Shown here: in pieces, positions 20,781-33,619 of the stretch | Layout of the letters: the number at the start of each line of letters is the position of its first letter | Numbering within the stretch: position 1 is the stretch's first letter | Assembly (NCBI RefSeq): GCF_024609765.1 | Contig: NZ_JANFDG010000006.1 | Coordinates: 62,001-126,000 of the forward strand | Source: Shinella pollutisoli | GTDB lineage: Bacteria > Pseudomonadota > Alphaproteobacteria > Rhizobiales > Rhizobiaceae | DNA: 64,000 nucleotides | Reading direction: 5' to 3' | The notes under the pieces: generated by a model | Databases searched by the model: none | Seen by the model: the letters and a program-made list of their open reading frames with translations, nothing else | What the model was told of the DNA's origin: nothing | Position numbers and translations under genes: made by a program

Positions 20781-21722
20781 TCATGACAGGATTTCGGCCT
20801 CCGGCACAAGGGCGAGGGCGGCGGCGAGCGTCTCCGGCGCCATCTCGGCCGCCACGGCATGCGGCGAGCGCACGGTGATCGCCGCCGCCGCCACGCCGCG
20901 GCGCAGCGCCTCGCCGAGTGCGGCGCCGGAAAGCCGGGCGTCGAGGAAGCCGGCGGCGAGCGCGTCGCCCGCCCCGGTCACGTCGCCCAGCGCCGGAAGG
21001 CGCGGCGGCTCGACGCGGACCGCCTGCCTGCCGTCGAAGGCGACGGCGCTGCCGCCGCCGCGCGTGACGACGCCGGCCGCAAGGCCCGCCCGCTGCAGCG
21101 CCTGCGGCCAGCCGTCGGGACGGTCGGCCCCCGTCAGCGCGCGCGCCTCCGCCTCGTTCATGAAGAGCAGGGAAAGGCCGGGCAGGGCCGCGCGGAAACG
21201 CACGACCTTCGCCGGCGAGATGGCGATGCCCGCGACCGGCACGCCGGCCGCGGACGCGGCGGCCGCGAGGGCGGAAAGCGTCTCGGCCGGCAGGTTGGCG
21301 TCGGTGAGCACGAGGCCGGCCGAAGCGACCGCCTCGCGCAGCGCGCGCTGGCGCAGCCGGCGCGGCGAGAACAGGTCGTAGAGCCCCATGTCGGCGAGCG
21401 CCACGACGAGGTTGCCGTCGCGTTCCAGAATCGCCGTATAGCTCGGCGTCGCGCGGTCGAGGAAGACGAAGGGCGTGTCCTCGACGCCGGCGGCCTCCGC
21501 GGCGGCGGCGACCAGCTCCCCCTCCGCGTCGCCGCCGCGCGGCGAGACGAGGCGCACCGCATGGCCGAGCCGGGCGAGGTTGCGCGCCGCGTTGAAGCCG
21601 CCGCCGCCGGCCTCGACGAACCAGGCGCCGGGGTTGCTCGCACCCGGCGCCGTCTCGCCGGCGATGCGCCCGCGCCTGTCCACATGGGCGCCGCCCACCA
21701 TCAGTATCGTCCTGCCCGTCAT
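20781..21722 (-). CDS. psuK: PfkB-family kinase, probable pseudouridine kinase
   Basis: 313 residues of the ribokinase/PfkB family: N-terminal [28 protein letters not shown], and the C-terminal ATP/anion-hole signature [17 protein letters not shown] with the catalytic Asp. The position immediately upstream of psuG indicates pseudouridine kinase, which makes the PsuG substrate. The ATG 21722 begins [11 protein letters not shown]. It is divergent from recA; the spacing is 236 bp. Confidence 0.85.
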   Translation of the reverse strand: MTGRTILMVGGAHVDRRGRIAGETAPGASNPGAWFVEAGGGGFNAARNLARLGHAVRLVSPRGGDAEGELVAAAAEAAGVEDTPFVFLDRATPSYTAILERDGNLVVALADMGLYDLFSPRRLRQRALREAVASAGLVLTDANLPAETLSALAAAASAAGVPVAGIAISPAKVVRFRAALPGLSLLFMNEAEARALTGADRPDGWPQALQRAGLAAGVVTRGGGSAVAFDGRQAVRVEPPRLPALGDVTGAGDALAAGFLDARLSGAALGEALRRGVAAAAITVRSPHAVAAEMAPETLAAALALVPEAEILS

Positions 21723-21873
21723 CGCCCGTCCCTGCCGCAAGATGCGCCGATTCGTCCGCGAAATGCCCGCGTGCGGCCCCGTTTTTCCCCGTTCCGGCAT
21801 GCCGGACGGCCGATGGAAACGAAAATAGAACATTCATCCGATTCATAAAACGATTCAAATGGATGAACGGCTC

Positions 21874-21902
21874 TTGCCAAATGAGAACAAAATGTGTACA
21901 TA
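21874..21902 (+). promoter_or_regulatory. recA promoter with overlapping SOS (LexA) operator
   Basis: TTGCCA (21874-21879), 17 nt, then TACATA (21897-21902) forms a good -35/-10 pair. Two overlapping SOS-type motifs sit between them: TTG-N11-CAA (21874-21890), described for Rhizobium etli recA, and GAAC-N7-GTAC (21885-21899), one base from the alphaproteobacterial GAAC-N7-GAAC. LexA bound here would cover the promoter. Confidence 0.7.
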
Positions 21903-21958
21903 ACCCGTGTCGGCGGCTTCGTTGCCTGTCTTGCTTCAATAACCTAAAGGTGGTCCCA

Positions 21959-23047
<1,089 letters not shown>

Positions 23048-23077
23048 GATCGCTTCCCTAGGGACGATCGACCGGAG

Positions 23078-23108
23078 CCGGCCTTTCCGTCGCGGAAGGC
23101 CGGTTTTT
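23078..23108 (+). terminator. recA Rho-independent terminator
   Basis: CCGGCCTT (from 23078) pairs with AAGGCCGG and is followed by TTTTTC, about 30 nt after the recA stop. Confidence 0.85.
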
Positions 23109-23347
23109 CGTGTCTGGACAGCGGGCGAGGCGAACGATAAAAGCCTTTGGTTCTCGCGCGCCCGGGCAGGGGCTTGCCTCGGGCGGAGGCGCAGGGGCGC
23201 GCAATTTCGACGGAATTCGCTGGAAGGACGGCCCCGGGCCGGCCGGGCGGGCACTCCGGCCTGCGGGCGGTCTCGCCCGTTGCCGGTGCGATGGATGGAC
23301 GGGGCGCCGGCCTGCGGCGCCCGCAGGGCAGATATGAAGGACGCAAG

Positions 23348-26008
<2,661 letters not shown>

Positions 26009-26110
26009 AACCGTCCCGAAACGGTACGCATTTTCCGGCGGCGGGCCCCGGTCCGCCGTTTCGTTTGCGAAGTCTTCAGCCTTGTCCCCTAGCATCCCCG
26101 CCCGTGCGGA

Positions 26111-27349
26111 GTGTTTGCCTTGCTTGAAGAACTGATAAGCATCTCGACCCTGATGATCTGTACGCTGCTGGCGACCTCGGTCATCGGGATATTCCTGTTC
26201 CAGCTCTGGCTCACCGACCGGCGCCATGCGGCGGCCGCCTACTGGTGCCTGTCGATGTGGGCGGGCACGCTCTGCACGGCGCTGCTGGCGCTGCGGTCCG
26301 TCGGGCCGCCGCTGCTGACCACCGGGCTCGGCAACGCGCTCGCCGCGCTCGCCTATGCGCTGATGTGGGCGGGCTTCCGCGTCTTCGACCGCCTGCCGGT
26401 GCGCCGCTGGGTGATCGCCGCCGGCCCGCTGCTCTGGGCCGTCGCCTATCTCGGCGTGCCGGTGGTCGCCGAAGACGTGAACGCCCGCATCATCGTCACC
26501 TCGGCCATCATTCCCGTCTATTCGCTGTGGATGGGCGTGGACATGTGGCGCGGCCGCCGGGTCGAGCCGCTGCCGACGCGTGCGATCGCCGCCGTCTTCT
26601 TCATCACCCACGGCATCATCTACTCGCTGCGCATCCCGGCGGCGATCCTCTCGCCCGCGCCGCTCGGCCACGGCACGGCCTATTCGGCCTGGTTCGCGCT
26701 GTTCTCGCTCGAGGTCTTCGCCCACACGATCCTCGCCGCCGTCGCCATCCTCGTCCTCATCAAGGAGCGCGGCGAGGCGCTCTACCGCCAGGCCGCGCGC
26801 ACGGACGCGCTGACCGGCATCGCCAATCGCGGCTCCTTCATCGAGGACATCGCGCCGCATCTCGACGGCCGGGGGAAGGGCACGCTGATGCTCTTCGACA
26901 TCGACCGCTTCAAGTCGGTCAACGACACCTACGGCCATGTCGCCGGCGATGCCGTGCTGAAGGCCTTCTCGGCCTGCATTTCCGCGCGGCTGGAGCCCGG
27001 CATGCTGTTCTGCCGCTTCGGCGGCGAGGAGTTCGCGCTCTTCGCGCCCGGCTGCGACATCGGCCGCGCGGCCGGGGTGGCCGAGGACCTGCGCCGGGCC
27101 GTCGGCGAGACGATCGTCTTCTTCCAGGGGCGCAGGATCGCCGTCTCGGTGAGCATCGGCCTTGCCGACGTCGCGACCTTCGGCGCGGATTTCGACCGCC
27201 TGCATTCGGCTGCCGACGATGCGCTCTACGCCGCCAAGGCGGCCGGGCGCAACCGCGCGGTCACCGCCACGCCGTCCTCCGGCCTGTCGGGGCTTGTCGA
27301 GCGCATGCGCGGCGTCGCGGCACCGCCCTCCGCCTCCGTCGCGGGCTAG
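26111..27349 (+). CDS. Membrane-anchored diguanylate cyclase (GGDEF)
   Basis: About 412 residues. The N-terminal half has around six hydrophobic helices (LMICTLLATSVIGIFLFQLWL, then several more up to ~225). A GGDEF domain follows with DALTGIANRGSF, LMLFDIDRFKSVNDTYGH and intact CRFGGEEFALF (near residue 304). It should make cyclic-di-GMP. The usual RxxD inhibitory site upstream of GGEEF is missing. The start is GTG 26111 or, because GCGGAG lies just before it, perhaps TTG 26120. The 3' end overlaps the convergent SulP gene by 4 nt. Confidence 0.85.
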   Translation: MFALLEELISISTLMICTLLATSVIGIFLFQLWLTDRRHAAAAYWCLSMWAGTLCTALLALRSVGPPLLTTGLGNALAALAYALMWAGFRVFDRLPVRRWVIAAGPLLWAVAYLGVPVVAEDVNARIIVTSAIIPVYSLWMGVDMWRGRRVEPLPTRAIAAVFFITHGIIYSLRIPAAILSPAPLGHGTAYSAWFALFSLEVFAHTILAAVAILVLIKERGEALYRQAARTDALTGIANRGSFIEDIAPHLDGRGKGTLMLFDIDRFKSVNDTYGHVAGDAVLKAFSACISARLEPGMLFCRFGGEEFALFAPGCDIGRAAGVAEDLRRAVGETIVFFQGRRIAVSVSIGLADVATFGADFDRLHSAADDALYAAKAAGRNRAVTATPSSGLSGLVERMRGVAAPPSASVAG

Positions 27350-29013
27350 GCGGCGGCGATCGCCGCCATCGCCTCCTCGGTCGTCGCGGCGAAGGTCACG
27401 CGCGGTGCGTGGATGTCGTGCGCCTCCAGGAGCCGGCGCATGTCCGGCCGGAGCCCGGCGATGAAGATGCGCACGCCCGAGCGCTCCGCCTTGCGCGCCA
27501 GCCCTTCGACGATGCTCGCCGCCGTCGAATCGAGGAAGGGCACCTCCGAGCAGTCGAGCACGAAGTTGCGCCGCTGGTCGGCGATGCGGTCGAGCACGGC
27601 GCCGACGCTTGCCGCCGCGCCGAAGAAGAAGACGCCGCTGATGCGGTAGATCACGGTGTCCGGATCGTCGGCGACGAGCGGGCGCTCCGGCAGGCCGCTG
27701 TCCTCGGACGCGTCCTCGATCGCCCGCACGGCGCGCGGCACGTTCTCCTCGCGGATGTTCACGGCCTTGCCCATGCGGTCGATGAAGAGCACGGCGCCGA
27801 TCAGGAAGCCGACGACGATGCCCTCCGTCAGGTCGCGGAAGACGACGAGCAGGAAGGTGACGGCGAGGATGACCGCGTCGCCGCGCGAGGAGCGCACCAG
27901 CGCGGCGATCGCCGGCCGCTCGACCATGTTGAAGGAGACGACGGCAAGCACGCCGGCGAGCGCCGCGAGCGGGATGTAGCTTGCGAGCGGCGCGGCGATC
28001 AGCATGAAGGCGAGCAGGAAGGCCGAATGCAGCATGCCGGAGATCGGGCTGGTGGCGCCCGAGCGCACGTTCGTCGCCGTGCGGGCGATCGTGCCGGTGA
28101 CGCAGATGCCGCCGAACAGCGCCGAGCCGATATTGGCGGCCCCTTGGGCGATCAGCTCCATGCTGGAGCGGTGGCGCCGGCCGGTCATGCCGTCGGCGAC
28201 GACGGCCGACAGCAGCGATTCGATCGCGCCGAGCAGCGTGAAGGCGACGGCGTCCGGCAGCACGGCGAGGACCAGCTCCGGCGAGAAGGACGGCAGCGAC
28301 GGCACCGGCAGGCCGCGCGGGATGCCGCCGAAGCGCGAGCCGATCGTGTCGGCAGGCAGCGCGAGGAGGGCGGTGGCGAGCGAGGCGGCGGCGACGCCGA
28401 TCAGCAGGTTCGGCCAGGCGGGGCGGAAGCGCCGCAGCAGCAGGATGACGGCGACGGTGAGGCCGGCGACGCCGAGGGCGGCCGGATTGAAGGTGGGCCG
28501 CGCCTCCCAGAGGGCGGCGAGCTTCTCCAGGATCGGCCCGGGTTCGCCGCCCTCGAGCCGGAGGCCGAAGAGCTCGCCGATCTGGCTTGCGAAGATGATG
28601 ACGGCGATGCCGGCCGTGAAGCCGACCGTCACGGGATAGGGGATGAGCTTGATGTACTTGCCGAGCCGCAGGTAGCCAGCGAGCGCCAGCATGACGCCGG
28701 AAAGCAGGGTCGCGAGCAGCAGGCCCTCGACGCCGTGGCGCGAGACGGTCGCGGCGACCAGCACGATGAAGGCGCCGGCCGGCCCGCCCACCTGGAAGCG
28801 GCTGCCGCCGAGCGCGGAGACGAGGAAGCCGCCGACGATGGCCGTGTAGAGGCCGCGGTCCGGCGTGACGCCGGAGGCGATGGCGATCGCCATGGAGAGC
28901 GGCAGGGCGACGATGGCGACGGTGAGGCCGGAGAGCATGTCGGCCTTGAGCCGCGCCGGCGCATAGCCTTCGGCGATAACGCTCACGAGCTTCGGCGTCA
29001 ATATTTCTGTCAT
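27346..29013 (-). CDS. SulP-family anion transporter with STAS domain
   Basis: 555 residues. About 12 membrane helices with SulP signatures near the N-terminus (GLTVAIVALPLSMAIAIASG, GLYTAIVGGFLVSALGGS), then a cytoplasmic STAS domain (about 435-550) with FVLDCSEVPFLDSTAASIVEGL. SulP proteins carry sulfate, bicarbonate, dicarboxylates or other anions; the substrate here is unknown. The start is ATG 29013 (MTEILTPKLVSV). It stands alone; no carbonic anhydrase or cys gene is adjacent. Confidence 0.88.
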   Translation of the reverse strand: MTEILTPKLVSVIAEGYAPARLKADMLSGLTVAIVALPLSMAIAIASGVTPDRGLYTAIVGGFLVSALGGSRFQVGGPAGAFIVLVAATVSRHGVEGLLLATLLSGVMLALAGYLRLGKYIKLIPYPVTVGFTAGIAVIIFASQIGELFGLRLEGGEPGPILEKLAALWEARPTFNPAALGVAGLTVAVILLLRRFRPAWPNLLIGVAAASLATALLALPADTIGSRFGGIPRGLPVPSLPSFSPELVLAVLPDAVAFTLLGAIESLLSAVVADGMTGRRHRSSMELIAQGAANIGSALFGGICVTGTIARTATNVRSGATSPISGMLHSAFLLAFMLIAAPLASYIPLAALAGVLAVVSFNMVERPAIAALVRSSRGDAVILAVTFLLVVFRDLTEGIVVGFLIGAVLFIDRMGKAVNIREENVPRAVRAIEDASEDSGLPERPLVADDPDTVIYRISGVFFFGAAASVGAVLDRIADQRRNFVLDCSEVPFLDSTAASIVEGLARKAERSGVRIFIAGLRPDMRRLLEAHDIHAPRVTFAATTEEAMAAIAAA

Positions 29014-29140
29014 GGGAGCCTCGAACGGGCCGGCGGACGGAGCGAAAGCTGGCCGGCGCGGGCATCTCACCCCGAGTCGCCCGTTTTTGCAATGGCACCG
29101 GAAGAAGGGTTGCAGAAATTGCAGGGCGGTTGGGCGCGGA

Positions 29141-29351
29141 CATGAAAAAACCCGGGCGCGGGCGCCGGGTCGGATCGTCGTCAGGCGGGTGCGCACCCGA
29201 CCTCTCTTTGATGGTGGCGCGCGCGGCGCAGCGGCGGGCTGGGGTGATTTGCCGACGTCGAGCCTGACGCATCACCCCACCCGGATCTCCGGTCCGACCC
29301 TCTCCGCCGAGGGAAGGGTGAGGCGCTTGCCGCTTCGTCTCAGGCCGCCAT
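29141..29351 (-). repeat. icd-end terminator cassette, tandem copy 1 (distal)
   Basis: Begins with CATGAAAAAACCCGGGCGC (hairpin at about 29145-29170) and ends GGCGCTTGCCGCTTCGTCTC...GCCGCCAT. Its last 35 or so bases (from about 29317) are identical to the true 3' end of icd at 29787-29820, 470 bp away. It therefore carries a copied piece of the icd stop region. Confidence 0.75.
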
Positions 29352-29377
29352 TAACGACGTGGCGGCCGCGCCCCGGC

Positions 29378-29588
29378 ATGAAAAGCCCGGCGCGGGCGCC
29401 GGGTCGGTTCTTCGTCAGGCGGGTGCGCACTCTACCTTCTCCTTGATGGTTGGGGGGCGCGGCGCAGCGGCGGGCTGGGGTGATTTGCCGACGTCGAGCC
29501 TGCCGCATCACCCCACCCCGGACCTGCGGTCCGACCCTTCCCATCGAGGGGAGGGTGAGGCGCATGCGGCTCCAGCCCGGGCCGCCAT
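29378..29588 (-). repeat. icd-end terminator cassette, tandem copy 2
   Basis: CATGAAAAGCCCGGCGC with a perfect CCCGGCGC/GCGCCGGG stem (about 29386-29403), the shared middle GCAGCGGCGGGCTGGGGTGA, and a more diverged icd-end-like tail (GAGGCGCATGCGGCTCC...GCCGCCAT). About 237 bp from copy 1. Confidence 0.72.
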
Positions 29589-29612
29589 TGACGGCGGGGC
29601 GGCGGCGTCCCG

Positions 29613-29820
29613 GCATGAAAAACCCGGCGCGGGCGCCGGGTTGGTTCGTCGTCAGGCGATTGCGCACTCGACCTCCTCCCTGAAGGGAGAGGTCGCCGCA
29701 GCGGCGGGCGGGGTGATCTGCCGGCGGTTCGAGGTGCCGCGTCATCCCGCCCCCGACCTGCGGTCCGGCCCTCCCCATCGAGGGAGGGTGAGGCGCTTGC
29801 CGCTTCGTCTCAGGCCGCCA
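29613..29820 (-). repeat. icd-end terminator cassette, tandem copy 3 (adjacent to icd)
   Basis: CATGAAAAACCCGGCGC hairpin at 29618-29640, the shared middle, and the actual end of icd (stop codon 29810-29812) at its right edge. The other two copies look like duplications of this one. Confidence 0.75.
29618..29640 (-). terminator. icd Rho-independent terminator
   Basis: CCCGGCGC (29623-29630), loop GG, GCGCCGGG (29633-29640). Read on the minus strand it is followed by TTTTT, 170 nt after the icd stop. Equivalent hairpins recur in copies 1 and 2, giving three terminators in series. Confidence 0.75.
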
Positions 29821-31024
29821 TGGCCTTGCGGAGGTTCTCGTCGATCTTGTCGAGGAAGCCGGTGGTCGACAGCCAGGGCTGGTCGGGGCCGATGAGCAGC
29901 GCCAGGTCCTTGGTCATGAAGCCGGCCTCGACGGTCTCGACGCAGACGCGCTCCAGCGTGTCGGCGAATTTCGCGAGCTCCGCGTTGCCGTCGAGCTTGG
30001 CGCGGTGGGCGAGCCCGCGCGTCCAGGCGAAGATCGAGGCGATCGAGTTGGTCGAGGTCTCCTCGCCCTTCTGGTGCTGGCGGTAGTGGCGCGTCACCGT
30101 GCCGTGCGCGGCCTCGGCTTCGACCGTCCGGCCGTCCGGCGTCATCAGCACCGAGGTCATCAGGCCGAGCGAGCCGAAGCCCTGCGCGACGATGTCGGAC
30201 TGCACGTCGCCGTCGTAGTTCTTGCAGGCCCAGACGTAGCCGCCCGACCACTTCAGCGCGGAGGCGACCATGTCGTCGATCAGGCGGTGCTCGTACCAGA
30301 GCTTCTCGGCCTTGAACCTGTCGGCGAATTCCTCGTCGAACACCTTCTGGAACAGGTCCTTGAAGCGGCCGTCATAGGCCTTGAGGATGGTGTTCTTGGT
30401 GGAGAGGTAGACCGGCACCTTGCGCTGCAGGCCGTAGTTGAAGGAGGCGCGGGCGAACTCGGTGATCGATTCGTCCAGGTTGTACATCGCCATGGCGACG
30501 CCGGCGCCGGGGGCGTCGTAGACGTCGTGCTCGATCGTCTGGCCGTCGTCGCCGACGAACTTGATCGACAGCTTGCCCTTGCCGGGGAACTTGAAGTCGG
30601 TGGCGCGGTACTGGTCGCCGAAGGCGTGGCGGCCGACGATGATCGGCTTCGTCCAGCCGGGCACGAGGCGCGGCACGTTCTTGCAGATGATCGGCTCGCG
30701 GAAGATGACGCCGCCGAGGATGTTGCGGATCGTGCCGTTCGGCGACTTCCACATCTTCTTCAGCTTGAACTCCTCGACGCGCGCCTCGTCCGGGGTGATC
30801 GTCGCGCACTTGACGCCGACGCCGTGCTTCTTGATGGCGTTGGCCGCGTCGACCGTCACCTGGTCGTCGGTGGCGTCGCGGTTCTCCATGCCGAGGTCGT
30901 AATATTCGAGGTCGATGTCCAGGTAGGGATGGATCAGCTTGTCCTTGATGAACTGCCAGATGATGCGCGTCATCTCGTCGCCGTCGAGCTCGACGACCGG
31001 ATTGGCGACCTTGATCTTTGCCAT
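29810..31024 (-). CDS. icd: NADP-dependent isocitrate dehydrogenase
   Basis: 404 residues, the dimeric eukaryote-like NADP-IDH type found in rhizobia. Oxidatively decarboxylates isocitrate to 2-oxoglutarate in the TCA cycle. Seen: [19 protein letters not shown] at the N-terminus, [12 protein letters not shown], the substrate-loop segment [31 protein letters not shown]-like sequence, [20 protein letters not shown], and [14 protein letters not shown] with [14 protein letters not shown] single gene followed by the tandem terminator cassette. Confidence 0.97.
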   Translation of the reverse strand: MAKIKVANPVVELDGDEMTRIIWQFIKDKLIHPYLDIDLEYYDLGMENRDATDDQVTVDAANAIKKHGVGVKCATITPDEARVEEFKLKKMWKSPNGTIRNILGGVIFREPIICKNVPRLVPGWTKPIIVGRHAFGDQYRATDFKFPGKGKLSIKFVGDDGQTIEHDVYDAPGAGVAMAMYNLDESITEFARASFNYGLQRKVPVYLSTKNTILKAYDGRFKDLFQKVFDEEFADRFKAEKLWYEHRLIDDMVASALKWSGGYVWACKNYDGDVQSDIVAQGFGSLGLMTSVLMTPDGRTVEAEAAHGTVTRHYRQHQKGEETSTNSIASIFAWTRGLAHRAKLDGNAELAKFADTLERVCVETVEAGFMTKDLALLIGPDQPWLSTTGFLDKIDENLRKAMAA

Positions 31025-31201
31025 GGAGAGCCTCGTGTCTTGTAGGGCGGAGCGCCCGGATCGTGGGACTGTTAGAACCGACTGGCCCTATAGCACCGCG
31101 CGCCCGCAAGGCAAAGCCGACCAAGGACGGAGACGGTTTATTTTCGCGGGGCGCCGCATTAGGGTCGCGCATCGCTTCGCTTCGCCATCGGGAGATCCTC
31201 C

Positions 31202-31777
31202 ATGCCGCGTTCCGGCCTCGTCGCGCTCGCTTTCCTCCTGCCCCTTCCGGCGCTCGCCGCCGACGTGCGGGCGCCCGTCGCCGAGATCATGGCGGCGGCC
31301 GAGGCCAACTGGCGCGACATGGGCACCGAGAGCGACGAGCCGCCGCCCTATGTCGACTATTTCGGCGAGGATTTCCTCGCCCGCCTCTACAGCCGCGACT
31401 TCGTGGCGAAATACCGCGAGGCGGCGAAATATCCCGCCTATGACGACGGCGGCTCGCCCTTCGACTACGACCCGATCATCGGCGGGCAGGACGGCTGCGC
31501 ACTGAAGGACCTGACGATCGGCGAGGGCAGGCCCGCGGACGGCGGCGCCGAGACGGTGACCGTGACCTTCGACAATTCCCACTGCTTCGGCGAGCGCGCG
31601 CTGGACTGGACGCCGGAGACGCTGGTCTTCCGGATCGTCGAGGAGGACGGCCGCGCCGTCGTCGACGACATCGAGCGCCCCGATTTCGAGGAGGACGCGT
31701 CGCTGAAGAAGGAGATGGTGGATATCGCCGACTACGGCGCGAAGGACGCCGCCGCCGGCGGTGAGCCCGCCGAATAG
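31202..31777 (+). CDS. Secreted protein of unknown function
   Basis: 191 residues with a signal peptide (GLVALAFLLPLPALAA, cleavage near 20). The mature part is acidic, contains two cysteines (DGCALKD and NSHCFGE) that may pair, and is reminiscent of DUF3828-like lumicin/NTF2-type periplasmic proteins (VTVTFDNSHCFGE, LVFRIVEEDGRAVVDDIE). That resemblance is weak. It precedes trmJ by 135 bp on the same strand. Confidence 0.7.
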   Translation: MPRSGLVALAFLLPLPALAADVRAPVAEIMAAAEANWRDMGTESDEPPPYVDYFGEDFLARLYSRDFVAKYREAAKYPAYDDGGSPFDYDPIIGGQDGCALKDLTIGEGRPADGGAETVTVTFDNSHCFGERALDWTPETLVFRIVEEDGRAVVDDIERPDFEEDASLKKEMVDIADYGAKDAAAGGEPAE

Positions 31778-31807
31778 CGGTTGCGCTTTTCATTTTCCGC
31801 CGATTGT

Positions 31808-31888
31808 GCCACTGAGGCGCGCGCCGATCGGTCGCCGAGGCCGCCGATCGCGCCACCGAGGCCCGCGCCGGCTGGTCGCCGCGGCCGC
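31808..31888. repeat. Imperfect 44-bp-period tandem repeat upstream of trmJ
   Basis: Two 37 nt units, 31808-31844 and 31852-31888, both beginning GCCAC(T/C)GAGGC and containing GGTCGCCG, with about six mismatches. They fill most of the gap before trmJ. The period is not a multiple of three, so the repeat is not coding. Confidence 0.6.
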
Positions 31889-31912
31889 GACCCCTTGAAG
31901 GACGGAAAGAGC

Positions 31913-32746
31913 ATGGCAGGCACGAACAGCGAGCGCACGCTGATCGCCGAGGGACCGGCGATCATCCTCGTTCACCCCCAGCTCGGCGAGAACATCGGCA
32001 TGGTGGCGCGCGCCATGGCCAATTTCGGCCTGGCCGAGCTGCGCCTCGTCAACCCGCGCGACGGCTGGCCGAGCGAGAAGGCCGTCTCGGCGGCGAGCAA
32101 GGCCGACCACGTGATCGCCGCGGCCGAGGTCTATCCCTCGCTGGAGGCCGCCGTCGCCGACCTCGAATTCGTCTACGCGACGACGGCGCGCGACCGCTAC
32201 GGCTACAAGGCGGTCCGCTCGCCGGTCGTCGCCGCCGGGGACCTGCTGACGCGGTTCCGGGCGGGGCAGAGGACCGGCATCCTGTTCGGCCGCGAGCGCA
32301 CCGGGCTCACCAACGAGGAGATCGCGCTTGCCGACGAGCTCGTGACCTTCCCGGTCAACCCGGCCTTCGCCTCGCTGAACCTCGCCCAGGCCGTGCTTCT
32401 GATGAGCTACGAGTGGATGAAGAGCGGGCTTGCCTCCGTCGAGACGACGCCCTTTTCCGCCCTGCCGCAGCGGCCGGCGAAGAAGGACGAGCTGCAGGGC
32501 CTGTTCGACCACGTCGAGGAGGCGCTGGAGGCGCGCGGCTACTTCCGCCCCGCCGACAAGAAGCCGAAGCTGGTGGAGAACCTGCGCACCATCCTCACCC
32601 GGCCCTCCTTCACCGGCTCGGAAATCCAGGTCCTGCGCGGCGTCGTCTCCTGCCTCGATCGTTTCACGCGGGAATCGCCGCGCGGCGCGGCGGCCCCCAA
32701 CCGCACGCGCAACCGCCGGCCGAAGGTGCCCCGTGACGGCGTCTAG
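31913..32746 (+). CDS. trmJ: tRNA/rRNA 2'-O-methyltransferase of the TrmJ type
   Basis: 277 residues with the SPOUT (knotted) fold of the TrmH family: [25 protein letters not shown]-type motif 1 (split about 15-39), [16 protein letters not shown] (motif 2) and [21 protein letters not shown] (motif 3). TrmJ methylates position 32 of tRNAs using S-adenosylmethionine. The ATG 31913 (MAGTNSERT) follows GAAGGACGGAAAGAGC. The stop overlaps murI (GTG 32733), so the two are coupled. Confidence 0.88.
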   Translation: MAGTNSERTLIAEGPAIILVHPQLGENIGMVARAMANFGLAELRLVNPRDGWPSEKAVSAASKADHVIAAAEVYPSLEAAVADLEFVYATTARDRYGYKAVRSPVVAAGDLLTRFRAGQRTGILFGRERTGLTNEEIALADELVTFPVNPAFASLNLAQAVLLMSYEWMKSGLASVETTPFSALPQRPAKKDELQGLFDHVEEALEARGYFRPADKKPKLVENLRTILTRPSFTGSEIQVLRGVVSCLDRFTRESPRGAAAPNRTRNRRPKVPRDGV

Positions 32747-33524
32747 CGCGAAGCCCGTCCTCGTCTTCGACAGCGGCATCGGCGGGCTGACGGTGCTGCG
32801 CGAGGCGCGCGTGCTGATGCCGGAGCGCCATTTCACCTATGTCGCCGACGATGCCGGCTTCCCCTACGGCGGCTGGGAGGAGGGCGCGCTGAAGGCGCGC
32901 CTCATCGACCTCTTCGGCAGGCTTTTGGCGAAACACGACCCGGAAATCTGCGTCGTCGCCTGCAACACCGCCTTCACGCTCGCGGGCAGCGACCTGCGTG
33001 CGGCCTTTCCCGACATGCGCTTCGTCGGCACCGTCCCGGCGATCAAGCCGGCGGCCGAGCGCACGCGCTCCGGCCTCGTCTCGGTGCTGGCGACCCCCGG
33101 TACGGTGAGGCGCGCCTATACGCGCGACCTGATCCATTCCTTCGCCCGCCGCTGCGAGGTCAACCTCGTCGGCTCGGAGAAGCTCGCGCGCATGGCGGAG
33201 GCCTATATCCGCGGCGAGCCCGTCGCCGACGCGGCGGTGCGCGGCGAGATCGCCCCCTGCTTCGTCGAGGAAGACGGCCGCAGGACCGACATCGTCGTGC
33301 TCGCCTGCACGCACTATCCCTTCATGGCGAACGTCTTCCGCCGGCTCGCGCCCTGGCCCGTCGACTGGCTCGACCCGGCCGAGGCCATCGCCCGCCAGGC
33401 CCGCCGCCTCGTGCCGCCGCTCGACGGCGTCGCGCCCGGCGAGGACATCGCCGTCTTCACCTCCGCCGGTCCCGATTTCGCTACCTGCCGGCTGATGCAG
33501 AGTTTCGGGCTCAGGGTGGTTTGA
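32733..33524 (+). CDS. murI: Glutamate racemase
   Basis: 263 residues. Makes D-glutamate for peptidoglycan. Seen: [14 protein letters not shown] at the N-terminus, the two catalytic cysteines in VVACNTAFT and VLACTHYPF, and [11 protein letters not shown]. The start is GTG 32733 with AAGGTG about 4 nt before; it overlaps the trmJ 3' end by 14 nt. The family is usually 260-280 residues. No other cell-wall gene is nearby. Confidence 0.93.
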   Translation: MTASSAKPVLVFDSGIGGLTVLREARVLMPERHFTYVADDAGFPYGGWEEGALKARLIDLFGRLLAKHDPEICVVACNTAFTLAGSDLRAAFPDMRFVGTVPAIKPAAERTRSGLVSVLATPGTVRRAYTRDLIHSFARRCEVNLVGSEKLARMAEAYIRGEPVADAAVRGEIAPCFVEEDGRRTDIVVLACTHYPFMANVFRRLAPWPVDWLDPAEAIARQARRLVPPLDGVAPGEDIAVFTSAGPDFATCRLMQSFGLRVV

Positions 33525-33619
33525 AACGCCATTCCTGTGGGTTACGCAAAAGGCGCGCGTGACGGCGGGCGATTCGATGCTATGGCTTGCCGGATTCACG
33601 AAATGCAACGAGGAACGAG

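Larger units (their letters stand above)
29014..29809. other. Long intergenic region of tandem repeats
   Basis: A 796 bp non-coding stretch between the SulP gene start and the icd stop (both minus strand). Most of it is three tandem copies of a ~235 bp unit (listed separately). Open frames here are low-complexity products of the repeats and are not annotated. Confidence 0.7.

Noticed and set aside
29141-29820. Possible CRISPR array
   Set aside because: The repeats are about 235 bp, with no short spacers and no cas gene; they are duplications of the icd end.
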